Shown: positions 50,001 through 61,886, numbered from the stretch's first letter. The stretch is DNA of 64,000 nt from Thamnaconus septentrionalis (GCA_009823395.1 CM020515.1:5845489-5909488); one strand, 5' to 3'. The notes: a model not told the origin generated them from the sequence alone. A program made the numbers and translations.

Positions 50001-50126
50001 ATGCGTCACGTTGCCAACGGTGACGTTCTCCGTTTTGTTGTAGATAGTGTTGAAGGCTTCGTGGGTCTCCAGGCAGAACGTGGAGATGGACAGGAGGATG
50101 AAGAAGAGCGAGCCGAAGGCCACATA
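24499..50126 (-). CDS. kcnc3: voltage-gated K+ channel Kv3.3 (Shaw family), 3' half with alternative C-termini
   Basis: Alpha subunit of a fast, high-threshold delayed-rectifier channel of the plasma membrane, used by fast-spiking neurons. Shared coding exons on the minus strand: 49995-50126, 48181-49042 and 43120-43332. Then one of three terminal exons follows: 39861-39979, 26675-26826 or 24499-24542. Kv3.3 is chosen over Kv3.1, Kv3.2 and Kv3.4 because of [52 protein letters not shown] and RACFLL. The first exon (T1 domain) is not in the window. All junctions used are GT-AG and the phases agree (0, 1, 1). The orientation is convergent with pdk2. The a or b teleost copy cannot be assigned. 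Confidence 0.93.
24543..26674 (-). other. kcnc3 intron or 3' UTR between candidate terminal exons
   Basis: Contains the long pyrimidine tract of exon c, a GGCGGT/GGCGATGG repeat near 24745-24805, and ordinary A/T-rich sequence. If exon b is used as the last exon, the part below 26675 is 3' UTR. Confidence 0.6.
26675..26826 (-). CDS. kcnc3: kcnc3 terminal exon b: [13 protein letters not shown]...SPIPSIL tail
   Basis: On the minus strand, a pyrimidine-rich tract and CATGTAG acceptor precede 152 bases. Phase-1 joining to exon 4 gives [20 protein letters not shown], then [20 protein letters not shown] and [10 protein letters not shown], stop TAG (26675-26677). Known Kv3.1b and Kv3.2 tails start [13 protein letters not shown] and end RSRSPIPSIL, so the start and end are family-conserved while the centre differs. 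In Kv3.1 this tail is the axonally targeted isoform. The 50-codon frame fits exactly. The main doubt is usage, not identity. Confidence 0.9.
30521..31097. repeat. inverted-terminal-repeat region, possible old DNA transposon
   Basis: The left end TTCAGACTGCAGGCCAATCG is imperfectly inverted at the right end, where GGCTGGCAGTCTGAAC closes the unit (31082-31097). Both ends also share a CGGATT/AATCCG block. No target duplication is clear and there is no protein frame. Confidence 0.5.
33495..33865. repeat. tandem duplication, two units of about 186 bp
   Basis: Units 33495-33680 and 33681-33865 each start GATGTCACAGAAGCTnGATC. They contain the near-identical block from AACATGAGGACAACAACAAG to ATAGGCCGTTTTG and end AATTCATGTTC. 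Few mismatches, so the duplication is fairly recent. Confidence 0.93.
35941..36022. repeat. self-complementary (AGCT)n / (CTAG)n arrays
   Basis: AGCTAGCTAGCTAGCT at 35941-35956 and GAGCTAGCTAGCTAGCTAG from about 35980 flank a 25-base centre holding two CCGGGAAG units. TAGATAGATA follows. The arrays are palindromic and could pair with each other. Confidence 0.85.
38669..38929. mobile_element. TTAA-flanked foldback MITE (piggyBac-like)
   Basis: Begins TTAAAGGGATAGTT and ends AACTATCCCTTTAA, a perfect 14-base terminal inverted repeat whose outer TTAA fits piggyBac-type insertion. Internal arms also pair: CAATTCTCTGTGCCTGTT against a partner containing AGGCACAGAGAATT. Length about 261 bp, no protein frame. 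Confidence 0.8.
39861..39979 (-). CDS. kcnc3: kcnc3 terminal exon a: canonical Kv3.3-type tail ending WIKS
   Basis: On the minus strand, acceptor GGGCCACAG precedes 119 bases. Phase-1 joining to exon 4 gives [20 protein letters not shown], then [19 protein letters not shown] and stop TAG (39861-39863). Human Kv3.3 ends with a DWRKPGPP segment and NANAAAWISP. The aligned W, GP and N...WI positions, similar length and identical phase mark this as the orthologous tail. The pyrimidine tract is poor (an A run sits at about -25 to -35), which suggests a weak acceptor. Confidence 0.85.
40275..40316. repeat. (GA)n microsatellite
   Basis: Pure purine GA run of about 20 units, a mirror repeat able to form triplex DNA. 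Confidence 0.95.
41084..41735. mobile_element. DNA-transposon remnant with about 125-bp inverted arms
   Basis: Left arm 41090-41215 and right arm 41596-41732 are inverted copies. The inner 23 bases AATCAGTCAGGATGTGCTGA plus ACA match exactly. The outer end reads CTACCGTGCAGAAGTTTGG on the complementary strand, close to the CTACCGTTCAAAAGTTTGG terminus widespread in fish. No transposase frame. Confidence 0.75.
42879..42935. repeat. (TG)n microsatellite
   Basis: Two TG runs broken by TATATG, just downstream of exon 4 in the gene's direction (donor at 43119). Confidence 0.95.
43120..43332 (-). CDS. kcnc3: kcnc3 exon 4: Kv3 C-terminal cytoplasmic domain
   Basis: On the minus strand, acceptor CTGCTCCAG and donor GTAGGC. 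It encodes [25 protein letters not shown], a Ser/Pro/Gly linker, [18 protein letters not shown] and ends DGNVRK plus one base. Human Kv3.3 has NGDPAAAALAHEDCPAIDQ and RYSRDRACFLL here. The phase-1 end is the branching point for the alternative tails. Confidence 0.95.
43333..48180 (-). other. kcnc3 intron 3
   Basis: No coding exon seen. Contains a long TA/TG tract 43398-43950, a purine-rich stretch 43980-44440, (CA)n at 44507-44551 and 47000-47035, and ATG repeats near 45505-45520. Confidence 0.75.
43398..43950. repeat. complex (TA)n/(TG)n/(GTAT)n tract
   Basis: About 550 bases of alternating pyrimidine-purine sequence with pure TA runs at about 43616-43656 and 43710-43778, starting within 70 bases of the acceptor of exon 4. 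Confidence 0.95.
48181..49042 (-). CDS. kcnc3: kcnc3 exon 3: S2 to S6, pore and proximal C-terminus
   Basis: On the minus strand, acceptor CGCCCTGCAG and donor GTGGGT. Its 862 bases start [17 protein letters not shown] (S2) and continue through S3 ([15 protein letters not shown]). S4 is [20 protein letters not shown], with arginines every third position. S5 follows ([19 protein letters not shown]), then the pore helix and filter [12 protein letters not shown], and S6 with the PVPVIVNN hinge. The end is [14 protein letters not shown] plus one base. The S4 arginines and the S5-start Phe altered in human ataxia SCA13 are conserved. S3 and the S3-S4 loop carry changes from the usual Kv3 text: [20 protein letters not shown]. 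Confidence 0.97.
49043..49994 (-). other. kcnc3 intron 2, in the S1-S2 linker
   Basis: A 952-base intron in phase 0 between THEE and IVYEVV. Its middle carries a repeat-like unit at about 49138-49612. Confidence 0.85.
49138..49612. repeat. dispersed-repeat remnant with ATTAATCG / TTAACGCG ends
   Basis: One side has GAATTAATCGTGATTAATCG and the other CAAATTAACGCGATAAAGTC, a text I associate with interspersed repeats in teleosts. Exact termini are uncertain. Confidence 0.45.
49995..50126 (-). CDS. kcnc3: kcnc3 exon 2: S1 and extracellular S1-S2 loop
   Basis: On the minus strand, acceptor CCCACTGCAG and donor GTACGT. Its 132 bases read [20 protein letters not shown], then [20 protein letters not shown] and THEE. 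The upstream phase-0 boundary before YVAF is the known Kv3 exon 1/2 junction. Three N-glycosylation sequons are seen: NKT, NVT and NVT. Confidence 0.95.
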
Positions 50127-53100
50127 CTGCAGTGGGACACAGGCAGAGAGGGCAGAGACAAGTTACAACTCGCGCCACATCGTCTAGATTTCACTCAAAA
50201 GTCACAGAGGGACGCCACCGCACGCCGACAGTTTTTCACGGAGGTGTTTATGTGGAAGCAGCCAAAGAGGGAGGGGGGGCAATGCAGTATGCGAGAAGCG
50301 GCGACTGCGGCGGGGAGCTGCAGATGGGGGGCGCCGTTTGCACGTCGGAAGGAGTGCAGGCTGATCGCCCGGTGCAAATGTCCTGACTGCTGCAATCCCA
50401 TTGATAAGAGCGCAGCAGTCACAGCGGCAGAGAGGGACGGAGGGAGGGAGGGATGATAGATGAAGAGTGTAAAAGTAATGAGGTACACGGGCTCTGTGTG
50501 TGTGTGTGTGTGTGCGCGCATGCGTGTGTGTGTGTGCATAGGGAAAGAAAGGGAGGAAAATAGAGCGTGTGGAGAATTTAAGATGAGCCGCGGGTGGGGG
50601 TGGGGGGTGGGGGGGAATAATGACATGCATACATTTCCGTTAGCACCGTCATGAAAATACGCATCAGGCTGATCAGAGAGGATTTAACACACACGCGTCG
50701 AATGCATCACATGTCCTGCTTTAGCTGCACAGCCGCTTGTGTTTTTTCTTCCAGCAGAGCAACACCGACGGCCGGATACGCAGGGCCTGCGCGGTCGACG
50801 GGCAAATGTTGTGTCACATGAAATGTGGTCTAACATCATCGCCGTGGTTTTTCCTTTTATGGTAAAATAATGAAAAAAAAATCCATCAAAAAATCTGATT
50901 TCTGAATAGCCATGACAGAAGTGTAATTGTCCCGAAAAGTTGAAACTGCCGGCTGTCTTTTTCATCTTATCAAAACGGATTTACTGCCCAGCTACAGTAT
51001 TTTACCAGGCACTTCGCGAGCAACGCTCACTCGTGAGAAACGTTTTCCATTTCCTCCTTTGATTCCTGAATTAGTTTCCCCGTTTTTAAAATCGCTTGTT
51101 TTGGTTTTCCTCTTAATCAATAGTGCAAAATATTCCCCATTCCACTTTCATCTGCAAGACTGAACCCTTGTGGTCTCTGCGGCGCCGTTGCTCTTTGCTG
51201 GAAGGAACTGGAGTTGCATACAAACCATTTTGCATCAGGGCTTTTAGCCATTTTCAGAAGTAGCGTCACACCACAACAGCGGCAAGAGGGAAGTCTGCAG
51301 TGCCGCGGACCTCTGCGACACGCTTGTTCCACTTAAAAAACCAGCAACACCAGTTCAGCTCGGATGTATGTACATATATTTGTACTTGTCTCATTTACGA
51401 GGAGCACGGCGTGAGTGTGTGTGTGTGTGTGTATTAGGTCAGTGATGAAGACAGACAGATGAAGTCTTGCTGTAATCCTGCGGGATCGCGTCGAGTCCCT
51501 CAGCTTATTATCATGGTCTAATTTAAACACTACTATCTAGAGCTGCCCTGGATACACACGAGCGCGCGCGCGCACACACACACACAGACACACACACGCA
51601 CACACGAAGAGTTGCAGAGCCCGCTAATGTCGATACGGAGGAACGTTGCCTGTGCGCGAGCATCCTTCGGATGGTCCTTCATCGGCGTCGCTTCGTCTTT
51701 CTGTGACGTGCAACTCAGGCAGCCATTTTAGCGGGCGTCGTTAGCGTTAGCGCCGACTTGCCTTTTGGCCGCTCTTTGATGTTTATTGATGCAATGTCGG
51801 GAGGGGACAGACGGCGGGATTCACAGGCATTAATGTAATTGTATGTCCGGCCAACAAGGAAGCAAACAAAGGACGCCCATTCCACTTTCGACCGCTGTTG
51901 TCATCTCTTATCGGCAGTGACGTACGGCCAGTGTTGCACTAGCATGAATCTGACTGGTTTGCTTGAGTCGGAGAGACGGATAGTTTAAGGTTCTTTGTTT
52001 TTTTTGTTGTTGTTGTTGTTTGTTTTTGTTTTTTAACACATCTCCCCGAGGAATGTACAAAAGAACAACGCAATTCACTTTATATCCTGATATATTGCAG
52101 AACACTTTACCATTTCTGATGTGAGCCTTTTAAGGTGGGAAACTCCTTCCACGAGCATAATTCCGCCTCAGCCTCCCTGGCTGCTTCACTTTGCCAGACA
52201 CTTTGGCAGGTAACCAGCCGTGATTTGGCAGCAGGGTTGGCTGGTAAAACTCATTGGTTGATAAAACATATTTCACAACCTCTAGCTGTGTTGCCTGCCA
52301 TGACAATCAAGCCCCCCGCCCCCCTTTTTTTTAGGCGGCATGAATACGGAATATAAATGGGTATATATAGCCTATGAATGAATAACACATAGAACGAATG
52401 AATGACTATGAACAAACTAATTTATCTTGGTTACTATCTAGATTTTTACCCATAATGAGTCGTGACAAATGTTGCGACTAGCTCAGTCTTCTTAGCACAG
52501 TGAGGTTTCTGTACTTCTGACGCTACAGTTAGTTAAATATAAGAATTAGAATAGATCAGGCACATCGTATAAAAATATAACCCTTTTTTTTTTGCCTGAT
52601 TTTAAGGAAGCTCCACTTTTTATGGTACGAGATGTTGCAAGAAGGTACAAAGAAAATCTAGTTCTCAAAATCATCCACACACGCGTGGACATGAAGACAA
52701 AACACAGAAAAGTCTCACTGAGTCTCACTGACTCGACCTCTCACCATAGAGAAGAAGAACAAAACCAATTTCACCTGCACTGGGCTCCACTATTGTCACA
52801 TGTATTTAAGTGTTGATAATCCCAAAATGTAAATAAAAACATAGCTATGGAACATCCGGCAGAAGGCTGATTGATTTGTGCTATTCGGCATTCCTCAGCA
52901 TTTGCACGTCGGGAAAAAAAAAATCAAAGTGGTTTGTGTGTTTGTCAGCTCTTCTGACCTCTAGTTGGAAGAAGTCACGAGATGCCGATTTATCACTAAA
53001 CTTTTTGCTGACATGTAACTACCGTGCTATTAGCACCAGTGTGCTAATTAGAGCAAAAAAAAAAAAAAAAAAGATCTGACAACAACACTAGAAGCAGCAG

Positions 53101-53337
53101 CAGCCTGTTTAAAAGCACATAAGTGGTGGCGTGCAACTTTGCTTGTGTTAGCACATCGGAAGCTGAAACATTAAAACATCTTCCGGTGACTAAGAAAATA
53201 CTCATTACTTAAGTACTTGTCTAATGATGTCAATACTGAGGGAGACAGAGAGGAGAAGAGATGGATGGTGGTGGTGGGGGGGGCGGGGACGAAGAGTGAA
53301 GAGAAAGTGCACGGTGCAGCGAGAGGGGGAAGTGCTG

Positions 53338-53367
53338 AGGAGGAGGAGGAGGAGGAGGAGGAGGAGG
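53338..53367. repeat. (GGA)n trinucleotide repeat
   Basis: About ten GGA units within a wider purine-rich stretch, 53240-53470. Confidence 0.9.
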
Positions 53368-55105
53368 GCGAGATCAGGGAAATGAAGAAAAGATAAAACA
53401 GTTGCAAATAAGGGGGATGACGAGGAGGTGGTGGTGGCGGTGGTGGAGGGGGAGGGGGAGGTTCTCAGCTTGGGACAGAGGATAACAAGCTTCTAATTAG
53501 AGTCATTTACCCTGGCCGGGCTGGAGATCTGTGCCCAAACTCATCTCGCTGATCCCACCCTGACCTACATGTCTGCGGAGGAAGCGAGAGAGGGAGCGAG
53601 CGGAGGCGGGAAAAGGCTATTGTACTGCGATAGGGATATATTCCGGGCCAGGGCAGCGATGGAGACGACGGGAGGAGACCACTTTTCTGAAAGTCACTGT
53701 TTGTGTGATTTTGATATTTTTTCTCTGTCAAACATTATTTTCTGTGGGTGAAAAAAAAACGATATATTTTATTGACAACGAATCTTCAGAGACTGACGTG
53801 CTGCCGTGAAAAAAAAACCAGCAACTGTTTCCTGATCCTTTGGGCGGCCACAGCCAATCAGCTGCCTCCATTTCAACCTATGACACACCTTCCTCTTTCA
53901 CGACATCCACAAATTTCTGCCCTCCTTCCAGGCCCTCCTGCCTCGGCATCCTTCCACCCCATAATATTCACCGTCCCTCCAACAACAACAACAACAAGGA
54001 GCAGCTCAACATTTAGCACGTCGGCCACCTCCAACTCCTGCCTCCTCTCGTTTCCTTCCCTCTTCTCGTCAAACAAATTCAAACCACCCTCAACCTTCTT
54101 TTGTTGCACGTGCTAATTTACCTGCGGGTGTGAAAGATGGTTCGCTCAGATTGCCCAGGCGCAAATTCCTGCCACTTTCTCGCCCGTGCGGTAGATGTTC
54201 GAACACGGACGGCTCCGTTTGTTTGGTTCGTGCAAAAAGGAAAAAAAAATAAAGTGTGTGAAGGACGTGTCACAACAGCGAGGTTGCGAGGCAACAAGGG
54301 AGAGAATGCAGGAAGTCGCCACAGTTTGGAACAGGGGAGATAAATTCTGCATCTGGTAAAAAAAAAAAATAGATAAAATTTCAATAGTCTTTGCGGCAGT
54401 ATCATTCAATTTTTATATTCATTTTTAGACTGCAGTAGAAAAAAAAAATAACTTTTTAAATCTAAAATACTTTGTTTTCATCATGCTAGGTCGTCACGGC
54501 AGGTAAAGCAGGATACCTGGCAACCGAGGATTCGACAAATACATAGTTTAATATATACCGACATTATCATCGACCATTCCAGAGCCATTATTAGAGCCAC
54601 GCTTATTTATTATGCTTGTAAATCACAATGCGCACTTTAAATAGTCTCACGCGTCGTCAGGTTTGGGCGTCAATTTGTTCGATGTTTTTGCGCTACCCTG
54701 TAGTGACGATAAATTCAGATGCTTGATCTCATCGCATGACTGCAGGTAATAGCTGGGACTGGTTGCAACATTGCTGAACCTTGAGATTACTTTTCTTTAA
54801 ACGAAGACTTAATTCAGGCTGCGGAATTCAGGAATAACCAAAACCATTTCACTTTAACTTTATCTAACTTTTAACTATAAACACCACTCTGTGACCCACT
54901 AGATAACACCCTCTGCAACCAGGTCTTTATGTGGCAAACCATCGGCGGTCAAATGGTGTCCTCTTGCAGAGACCGCGGGTCGCTGCCTTGGAAAGAAAAC
55001 ACTTGCGCTGCAGCCAAATGACGGTACACAACACAATTACATCACCTCCCGTCCTACTGTAGCAGTGACGCAGCAAGCGGGGTGCCCTCTCTAATGCTGC
55101 AGAGC

Positions 55106-55396
55106 GGCCACACACACACACACACACACACGCACGTACGTACATCCCTTGTAAAGGAGAACACTACAAATAGCAGCTGTTTGCTCCCCAGGCAACGGAA
55201 ACAGCGGTATGTTGGCCAAGATCCCCCATAACGCACACACACTCGCACACACGCACACACACACGCACACACACGCGCACACACACACACACACACACAG
55301 TATGATTTTGGCCTTGCTGCAGCTATGCGTGTGTCATGGTCTGAATGCCAGTGATCAAGGTAATTTGCAGAATGCAGCAGTGGTTTAGGTCACATT

Positions 55397-55429
<33 letters not shown>

Positions 55430-55430
55430 C
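55106..55430. repeat. cluster of three (CA)n tracts
   Basis: CA runs at 55106-55132, 55218-55300 (with CG interruptions) and 55398-55430. Confidence 0.93.
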
Positions 55431-56628
55431 ACACTCACAAGGTCACACGCACACGACAAACACAACAGGTGACACCAGGTTGAAATGCTGTATCGTGCTG
55501 TCTGGTTGCATTCCCATATCACCTGACTTCCACTTTCGGCCTCCGGGGGGAGCTGCTGCAGCCTTTGTCACGAAGTGATGATTTTCTGCGTGCAGCGTGA
55601 AGACATCTGTGAGCGCTAACCCTTCCAGTAGCCTCGCTAATTTGCATCGAGCGAAACCTGGCAATTTTTATTTTTGCTTCATTCGCTTTAAATTCACTCC
55701 ACATCTGACGGAAACGCGCTGAACGACTCCGTGAACACTTTCGTCTTGATCGGTAACAAAAAAAAACCAAAACAATTAGGCGTAATGGCGAAGAGCGCAG
55801 AACAAGTGATGAATAATTAACGCGCGGTAGAAAAAAAAAAAAATGTTGCTGACGAAGCCGACTGACTTTGACCCCAGCTTGCGTTGCTCTCCACATTGAT
55901 TTTCTTTTCTTTTTTTGGAATAATTTTTCGCCCAGTATAAGTCGACCAGGTGCATAAGAGACGACGTCAGGACGAGGGGCCGATCGCTCTGCGGCTTCAG
56001 TGTTTAACGTTCGCTGGTTCATCCCTCATCCCTGTCCCTTTCCTGCGAACCCCGGCCGCGAATAATAATAATACTAATAAAAAAAAAAAACCTGCCGAGG
56101 CACTCCGCTGGTAATTGCCGTCCGGCCTTCGCCAGACATCTGCGTAAGCAAAGCCGGGCCGCACTGAATCAGCAAGGGGGCTGGGCTTGCAGGAGGTAGC
56201 GGAGGGCCACCGGATCGATTGGGCGCCCGCCTTTTTTTTTTTTTTTTGGATGGCAACCAAATGAGCCTCGATGTCTTTTCATTATAAATCAATAGGATAA
56301 AATCCCTTCAATCACAGCGGCGCGTCCGGCCCGAGTCGTAAATACCACCGGCGGGGCACGCCGCGCTTCCAGAGTTCCGGACCCCCCCCCGCCTTTCTAC
56401 CGCGGCTCGGGCCAGAGACAGTGACAGGCGTTGGAAAGCTGCGTCCGTCGACTGGGTTTTTATCGGCTTATCGAGGACGTTCCGCGCCCCGGAAAAGGAC
56501 GCGAGAGGCCAGGTGGTGGCGGAGAAGACCGCATCCGTCCACAATACTGTCGAGCGGCTGCGGCGCTGAAACAGCCTCGAGCAACGCCGCAAAACCTGCT
56601 GCAGTGCTAGCACGTGTATGCGCGTGCA

Positions 56629-56632
<4 letters not shown>

Positions 56633-56660
<28 letters not shown>
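56633..56660. repeat. (TG)n microsatellite
   Basis: TG run in a GC-rich part of intron 1. A (GA)n run lies at 57043-57074. Confidence 0.93.
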
Positions 56661-56663
<3 letters not shown>

Positions 56664-58439
56664 GGCGTGGGGGTCGGTTGGTAACGCTGGGATGGATTTA
56701 CAAGCCAAAAAGAGCTGAGATAGAGAAGGAGCGCGCCGCCGCTTTTGTATGGCGGAGAATAGGGACGTCTTGAGGACAGGAAGCAAAATGCGGCTAAGTG
56801 GTGCTCTTCCAAAAAAAAAAAAAAGCTCCAAAAGAAAAGAAAGCTGGAAACTTACAAAAATAAAACTTAAAAAAAAAAATTCATCCGGTATGTGACTGGC
56901 TGTCCTCGCCACCCCTCCCCCACCCTGTCCTGCTCCGCTGTGACGCTGCTGCAGGCCCAAAGATTGCTGCAGTGCCCCTACAGACGCTAAAGTTGAAAGG
57001 ACCGAGCGCTGCCAAATAGTGCCCCCAGGCTGCCAAGCCTTATGGAGAGAGAGAGAGAGAGAGAGGGAGAGAGAAGCAGGCGCTGCCAGAAAGCGAAGGC
57101 ATACCTGAGGGCCCAACTGGCCAGTAGGGGGCTCCGGTCGACGGCTGACAGGGATTGACGCAAACCGGTCGAGCGCCGCGCCGATGAAGAAAGCAGGCCG
57201 ACGTGGGAAATTCGCCCGAAGCGGAGTCCTGTCGGAGATTTGACCCCGTCGACCCGCAAAAACTGCCAGTCTCAGGTTGAACTCTGGTTCCAGGGGGGGC
57301 AGGAGACGATGTTTCTCAAGGCCACGAACGTTTAGCAAAGCCCGCAATCGACCGTTGCTTCAACCCAAAGGCCAAGAAATGACACTGAAAATGACGACTG
57401 TGACGGCGCCGCAACGTCCAAATTCTTCAGTCAGTCCCTCCTTGACATGTAGAGGGACAAAGAAAGTATCACTTTGAGATGGAATTCTGCAGTTTTCTCT
57501 GCGCAGCTTCACCGGAGTGTCCGATGACAAAATGAGGACCTGAAAACTGATTCTTGCTGCTTAAACGCCGAAGTAAACGAATGTTTTCTTCCTTGTTTCA
57601 AGCAGGAAAAGGATGGAAGTCGTCCCCGACGCCGCCTTGAGCCTCGCCGTGAACGAGTGGCCGCAGTGTGGAGAGCCGCTGCGTCTCAAACACCACCAAC
57701 CAGCACCACCAGCAGGCCTCGCCGTGCATTATTTAGCGTTCCTGCGCGGCGGCGTGCACTCCCACAAATCATGGCCGGTTTTCGGCAGACAGACAGACAG
57801 AGCAGGGCAGAGCAGACGCAGCGGACGCCGTCCGCTCGCATGATTGACGTCCTGAACCCCTCCCCCGCGCCCCCCGCTTCGCCTGCCCCGGTATTGACGT
57901 TTCTACCAGCTGGTTAGATGAGGTCATCAGCCGAGAAGAGCAGCGCCGGCTAAGGTCACTTATTGATCCGCCTTTGCCTCGCGTGCGTGTTTATGTGCTA
58001 CGGTATATTGGCGTGGGCGTTCTTGGCTCGTGAAAAAAAGAAAAAAAAAGAAAAAAAATTGGATGCAGTCAAATTACAATGAAGGCAGATCTTTTTTTCA
58101 CCCCGGGCACAAAGGTTTGCTTGCGCGTGTTCCGTAATGACAAAGCGTTTGAAGATTGATCTTTTTCGTTGCAATGTGCCTGATTAAGAAAATCCCAGGT
58201 TTTTCCCACAATCCCTCACCAGGAAAAATAAACTCCCAGTCTGCTTCCGTTTATCTGTCAGTGGTCCCCACGAGGACAGTTAGCTCATAAACGACGCCCC
58301 TCCACTCTCACTGGTAAAACCAAAAAAATAAAAAAACATTTCTTTTTTTGCCATTAACACGCAGGCAAACGGAAAGATGGAAAATCCAACTCGAAGGGGT
58401 CCTCGCCATTGTTCACGTCTTTTTTTTTTCTATGGAAAC

Positions 58440-58597
58440 AGACGCACTTTACAGTGTGCACTTCTTAACTGTTCTTGTTGTTGTTACTTAAATTATTTAG
58501 CTTTTAGACGTAGCGTACTGAAGCAGCAAATTCTAATTTTGTTGCAACTTGTGCAATGACAATAAACTGAATTGAATTGAACTGAATTGAATTCAAG
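58440..58597 (+). mobile_element. 3' tail of a truncated non-LTR retrotransposon (L2/CR1-like)
   Basis: GCACTTTACAGTGTGCACTT, TTGTTGTTGTTACTT and then TTGTGCAATGACAATAAA lead to a (TGAAT)n-type tail. This layout is the common 3' end of fish LINEs. No reverse-transcriptase frame is left. Confidence 0.5.
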
Positions 58598-61500
58598 CCA
58601 TTTCTCCGCAAAGGCGGGCGATTGGAAGGTGGCGCTCCGGTCCGCCCTCAGCTGTAGCGCCGCTCGCGTTGAATATTTATTTTATTTTTTAACCTTTTCT
58701 AGTGCCTGGTTAACTTTAACGACCCCTTCAGTGGCATCATACTAGATCATTTCCCCCGGCTTTTCATTAAAGATGACCTTTGCTAACTGCGGGAGGGTAC
58801 CGCACAACACTAAAGCGATTACAACTCCCACCCACCCCCCCCAGTGGCAATATAACACATTTGATGGACAAACTAGTTTTTTTTTCTCACGGCGGCGTTT
58901 GCAACCCGGAGGAAGAATCGGAACGTCTGCGGCACTGAAATCAACTTATCACAATACAGTAGCAATTTAAGAACGAGTATAACACGTACTGTTTTATGGC
59001 TGCTGAGGTTTAGGACAAAAATCAGCAGGGAAAACAATCTAAAGATGCTAAAGAAGCTAAAGATGAACACAAAATGCGTGAGTCAGCACGATAAACTGGA
59101 TGCAACCGAGGCAGTGAACTTACACTCGCACCAACACCCTCACTGGCCAATCGCTGCAGTTTCTCTTGAACTAAAAAAGGCCAATCACATTGCAGAAACT
59201 CAATGCACCGAGGCAGGTACAGTAGACGTGCCGAGGACGACTTGCTGAGTGAGCTTCAGAAAGGGGAAGAAAGTGAACCGAAGTGACTTTTGCACGCGGC
59301 GAACGTTCTCTTTGGTGCAGGTCGGAGTGTTTTCGCAAACTTTCAACATGGACACAGACGTGCCCAGTAAGGGATGGTTGTGACGAGGAAAAAAAAAATT
59401 GGTATCAGAGGTCGGATTTGAACGGACTGGTTGGAGACAACAGAAAGGCACCAGGAACTCAAACAACCAGCGGTGAAAACCAACGTACGCAGAATAGCAC
59501 CTCTGAACGCGCAACGCCGCTAGCCTGTCGGCGGTGTCGATGCGTTGGAAGTCAAAATGCAGCGTAATAGCAAGAGTGTAATGCCGCTTCAATTCCCCTC
59601 TATTGAAATAGATTTGAATTTGTTTTCATCAGAATATAATTGAAAACAGTGGCGCAGTCCCAAGGTCTGGCTACAGGGGGCGTGTTTTCCACTCGCGTGA
59701 GAAAGCCAAACGCAGACACGCGCGGAGAATAAAACAGAGATGCTTTTCTGAAGAGGCCCTCCCGGTCCGCCCTGCAGACGGAAAAGATGCCCAGTTGTCT
59801 GCCGCAGCGTCGGATAAACAAAATAAACAAATGAACAAACAAACGAATGGAATAAAGCAAACTGCCGCCAGCTCTGCGGAGGGCGCAGGTAATTCACATG
59901 AGCGAGATGAGAGGAAGCGAGCGGTCGCGGCGCTCTTTTTTGTTCACACATTCTCTGGCGCACTTCGTCTTTCTGCGGCGGCGCACCGGAAGCCGCCTCG
60001 CGTCCACCGATGTCAACAAAAACAGCTCCGGGGGCGCATTAACCGGCTGACTTCCTGCCTTTTGACTCGGCCGGGGCCGGAGCTCCCGCTTTGTTCCTCC
60101 TCCTCCTCCTCCTTCACTTATGTTTCCTTCTGTTTTGACTCCCCATTTCTCTCCATCCGGTCCGGCCCTCACTTCACTTGGGGTGAAGTTGCTTCGCGGT
60201 TAAAACGGAGGGAAATAAGTGCAGCTGTTTCGTATGTTCACTGAGAGACTTTCAAACAAGATTAAAAAAAAAAAAAACTCGAATAATAATGGAAAATGAT
60301 ATGAACAGATGAATGAATTGTAATTTCTTCATCTGCTCCGCTGGTCCTTATGATGACTCAGCATTTACAACCTTCTACTACAAAGTCAACACTTTATATG
60401 TTATGGAACCATATCTGTTCATGTCCACAGGAGTGTTATTACACACAGTAATGTAATAAAACAAGAAGCGTAGCATGGTGAGGAAGTTGAAGCCGCCTTG
60501 TTTCTAGATTCCACGCAGTGACTGGCAGTTGTTTTACTGTTTGACCAGGGAGAATTTCCTCATCACTAAAGTAGAATATCCCAAAGGAAATTAAAAATTT
60601 AATTATTCTCCTGTCATTTCTTCTACACACATTAAATACAACGAGTATGGAAACTTCTTTGACTGTGATTTAGCCTAAAACAATCTTCTCATATATCCTG
60701 CTTTTCTTTTTTTTTTTTTTTTATATCTGATTGTTTCACTGAGTGTATAAAGTGTAAAGTTGGATAGAAATCCTAAAAGGAAATCTAAGCACCCTTCCCC
60801 AATTACAAAAGTGCCTCCGGTGGCCGACTGTCGAGACTGACCCTTGGAACGGGTTCGGCTTCACGACTCCACCACCGAGTCAATGTATTAGGTGCCGCTG
60901 TTGCTTGAATCATTTTAATGATTTGCTTTTAGAAATTATTTTTAAAGGACAAACTTCAAGCCCACAGATCTCAAACAGGAATTACCCGATATTCTCCTCC
61001 ACCTGTTAGCAACTTTTTTTTTTCTCCCGGTCGAGGTCAGTTGGGGTCATGGCATGGCCTGGAGATGTGCGACCTCCACCAGAGGGTGGACCACCACCAT
61101 GTAGACACAACGACCACTGTGTGGCAGGAGAAGGATTTTAAAAAGAACACGTGTATTCAGAAATGTGTGAGAAACGTTGCGCTAGCCAGGCGCTAAACGT
61201 TGCGCTAGCCTGAAGCTGGATTTTTTTTTTTTCCCTCTTAAAACTGATCACTGTTGACTGGTGATAGCAGCAGTTCTTCCTCAGGACGCTATAAGTGTAT
61301 TTCATCATTCAAATGAACACTGAGACAACAAGACGTTGGTAAATTTTCCCGCATTCTCGCCGTGGCGTTCAGGGAGCCACCTGGATAAGCGACGGCTGAG
61401 GGCTTATAACAGTTTCGATTCTTCTGGGCCCCCCGTCGCTTCAAAGCAACCCCTCCCCCGCCCCCGTCGTGTCTTAGCGCGCTCGCAGCGGCCGACGAGC

Positions 61501-61884
61501 TCGACGTGACGATATGGAAAGTGAAGTGGATTAAAAGCGTCGCAGGATATTCCGAAGGAAGGGGAGCGACAGGCGAGGAGGCTGTGTGCGTGTGCGTGCG
61601 GCGTGTGTGTGTGTGTGTGTGGGTCCTTTATCACCATTTTACCTCCCGGAACTCTCCAGCTGTGGCTCCGCCCCCCACCCATCCTTACTCCTAACGAACG
61701 TCTCCCTGCTGCCCCCTACGAGCCAGCCGGCTCCTCTCTGCTCTTCGCTGCAGCTTTAATTTATCCCCCGCCTCCCCCTCCTCCCACCTCCCCCCCCTCT
61801 CCTCCCCCCCCCATACGTTCAGCCGCAGCGTTGCACTGGTTTCGCGCCGGTAAGCTCATCCCCGCAGTATGCAGATATGTCATC

Positions 61885-61886
<2 letters not shown>

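Noticed and set aside
56607..57347. 246-codon minus-strand frame
   Set aside because: Composed of (GA)n, (CA)n and T/A runs (SLSLSL, HTHTHT) in intron 1, with no protein-family signal.
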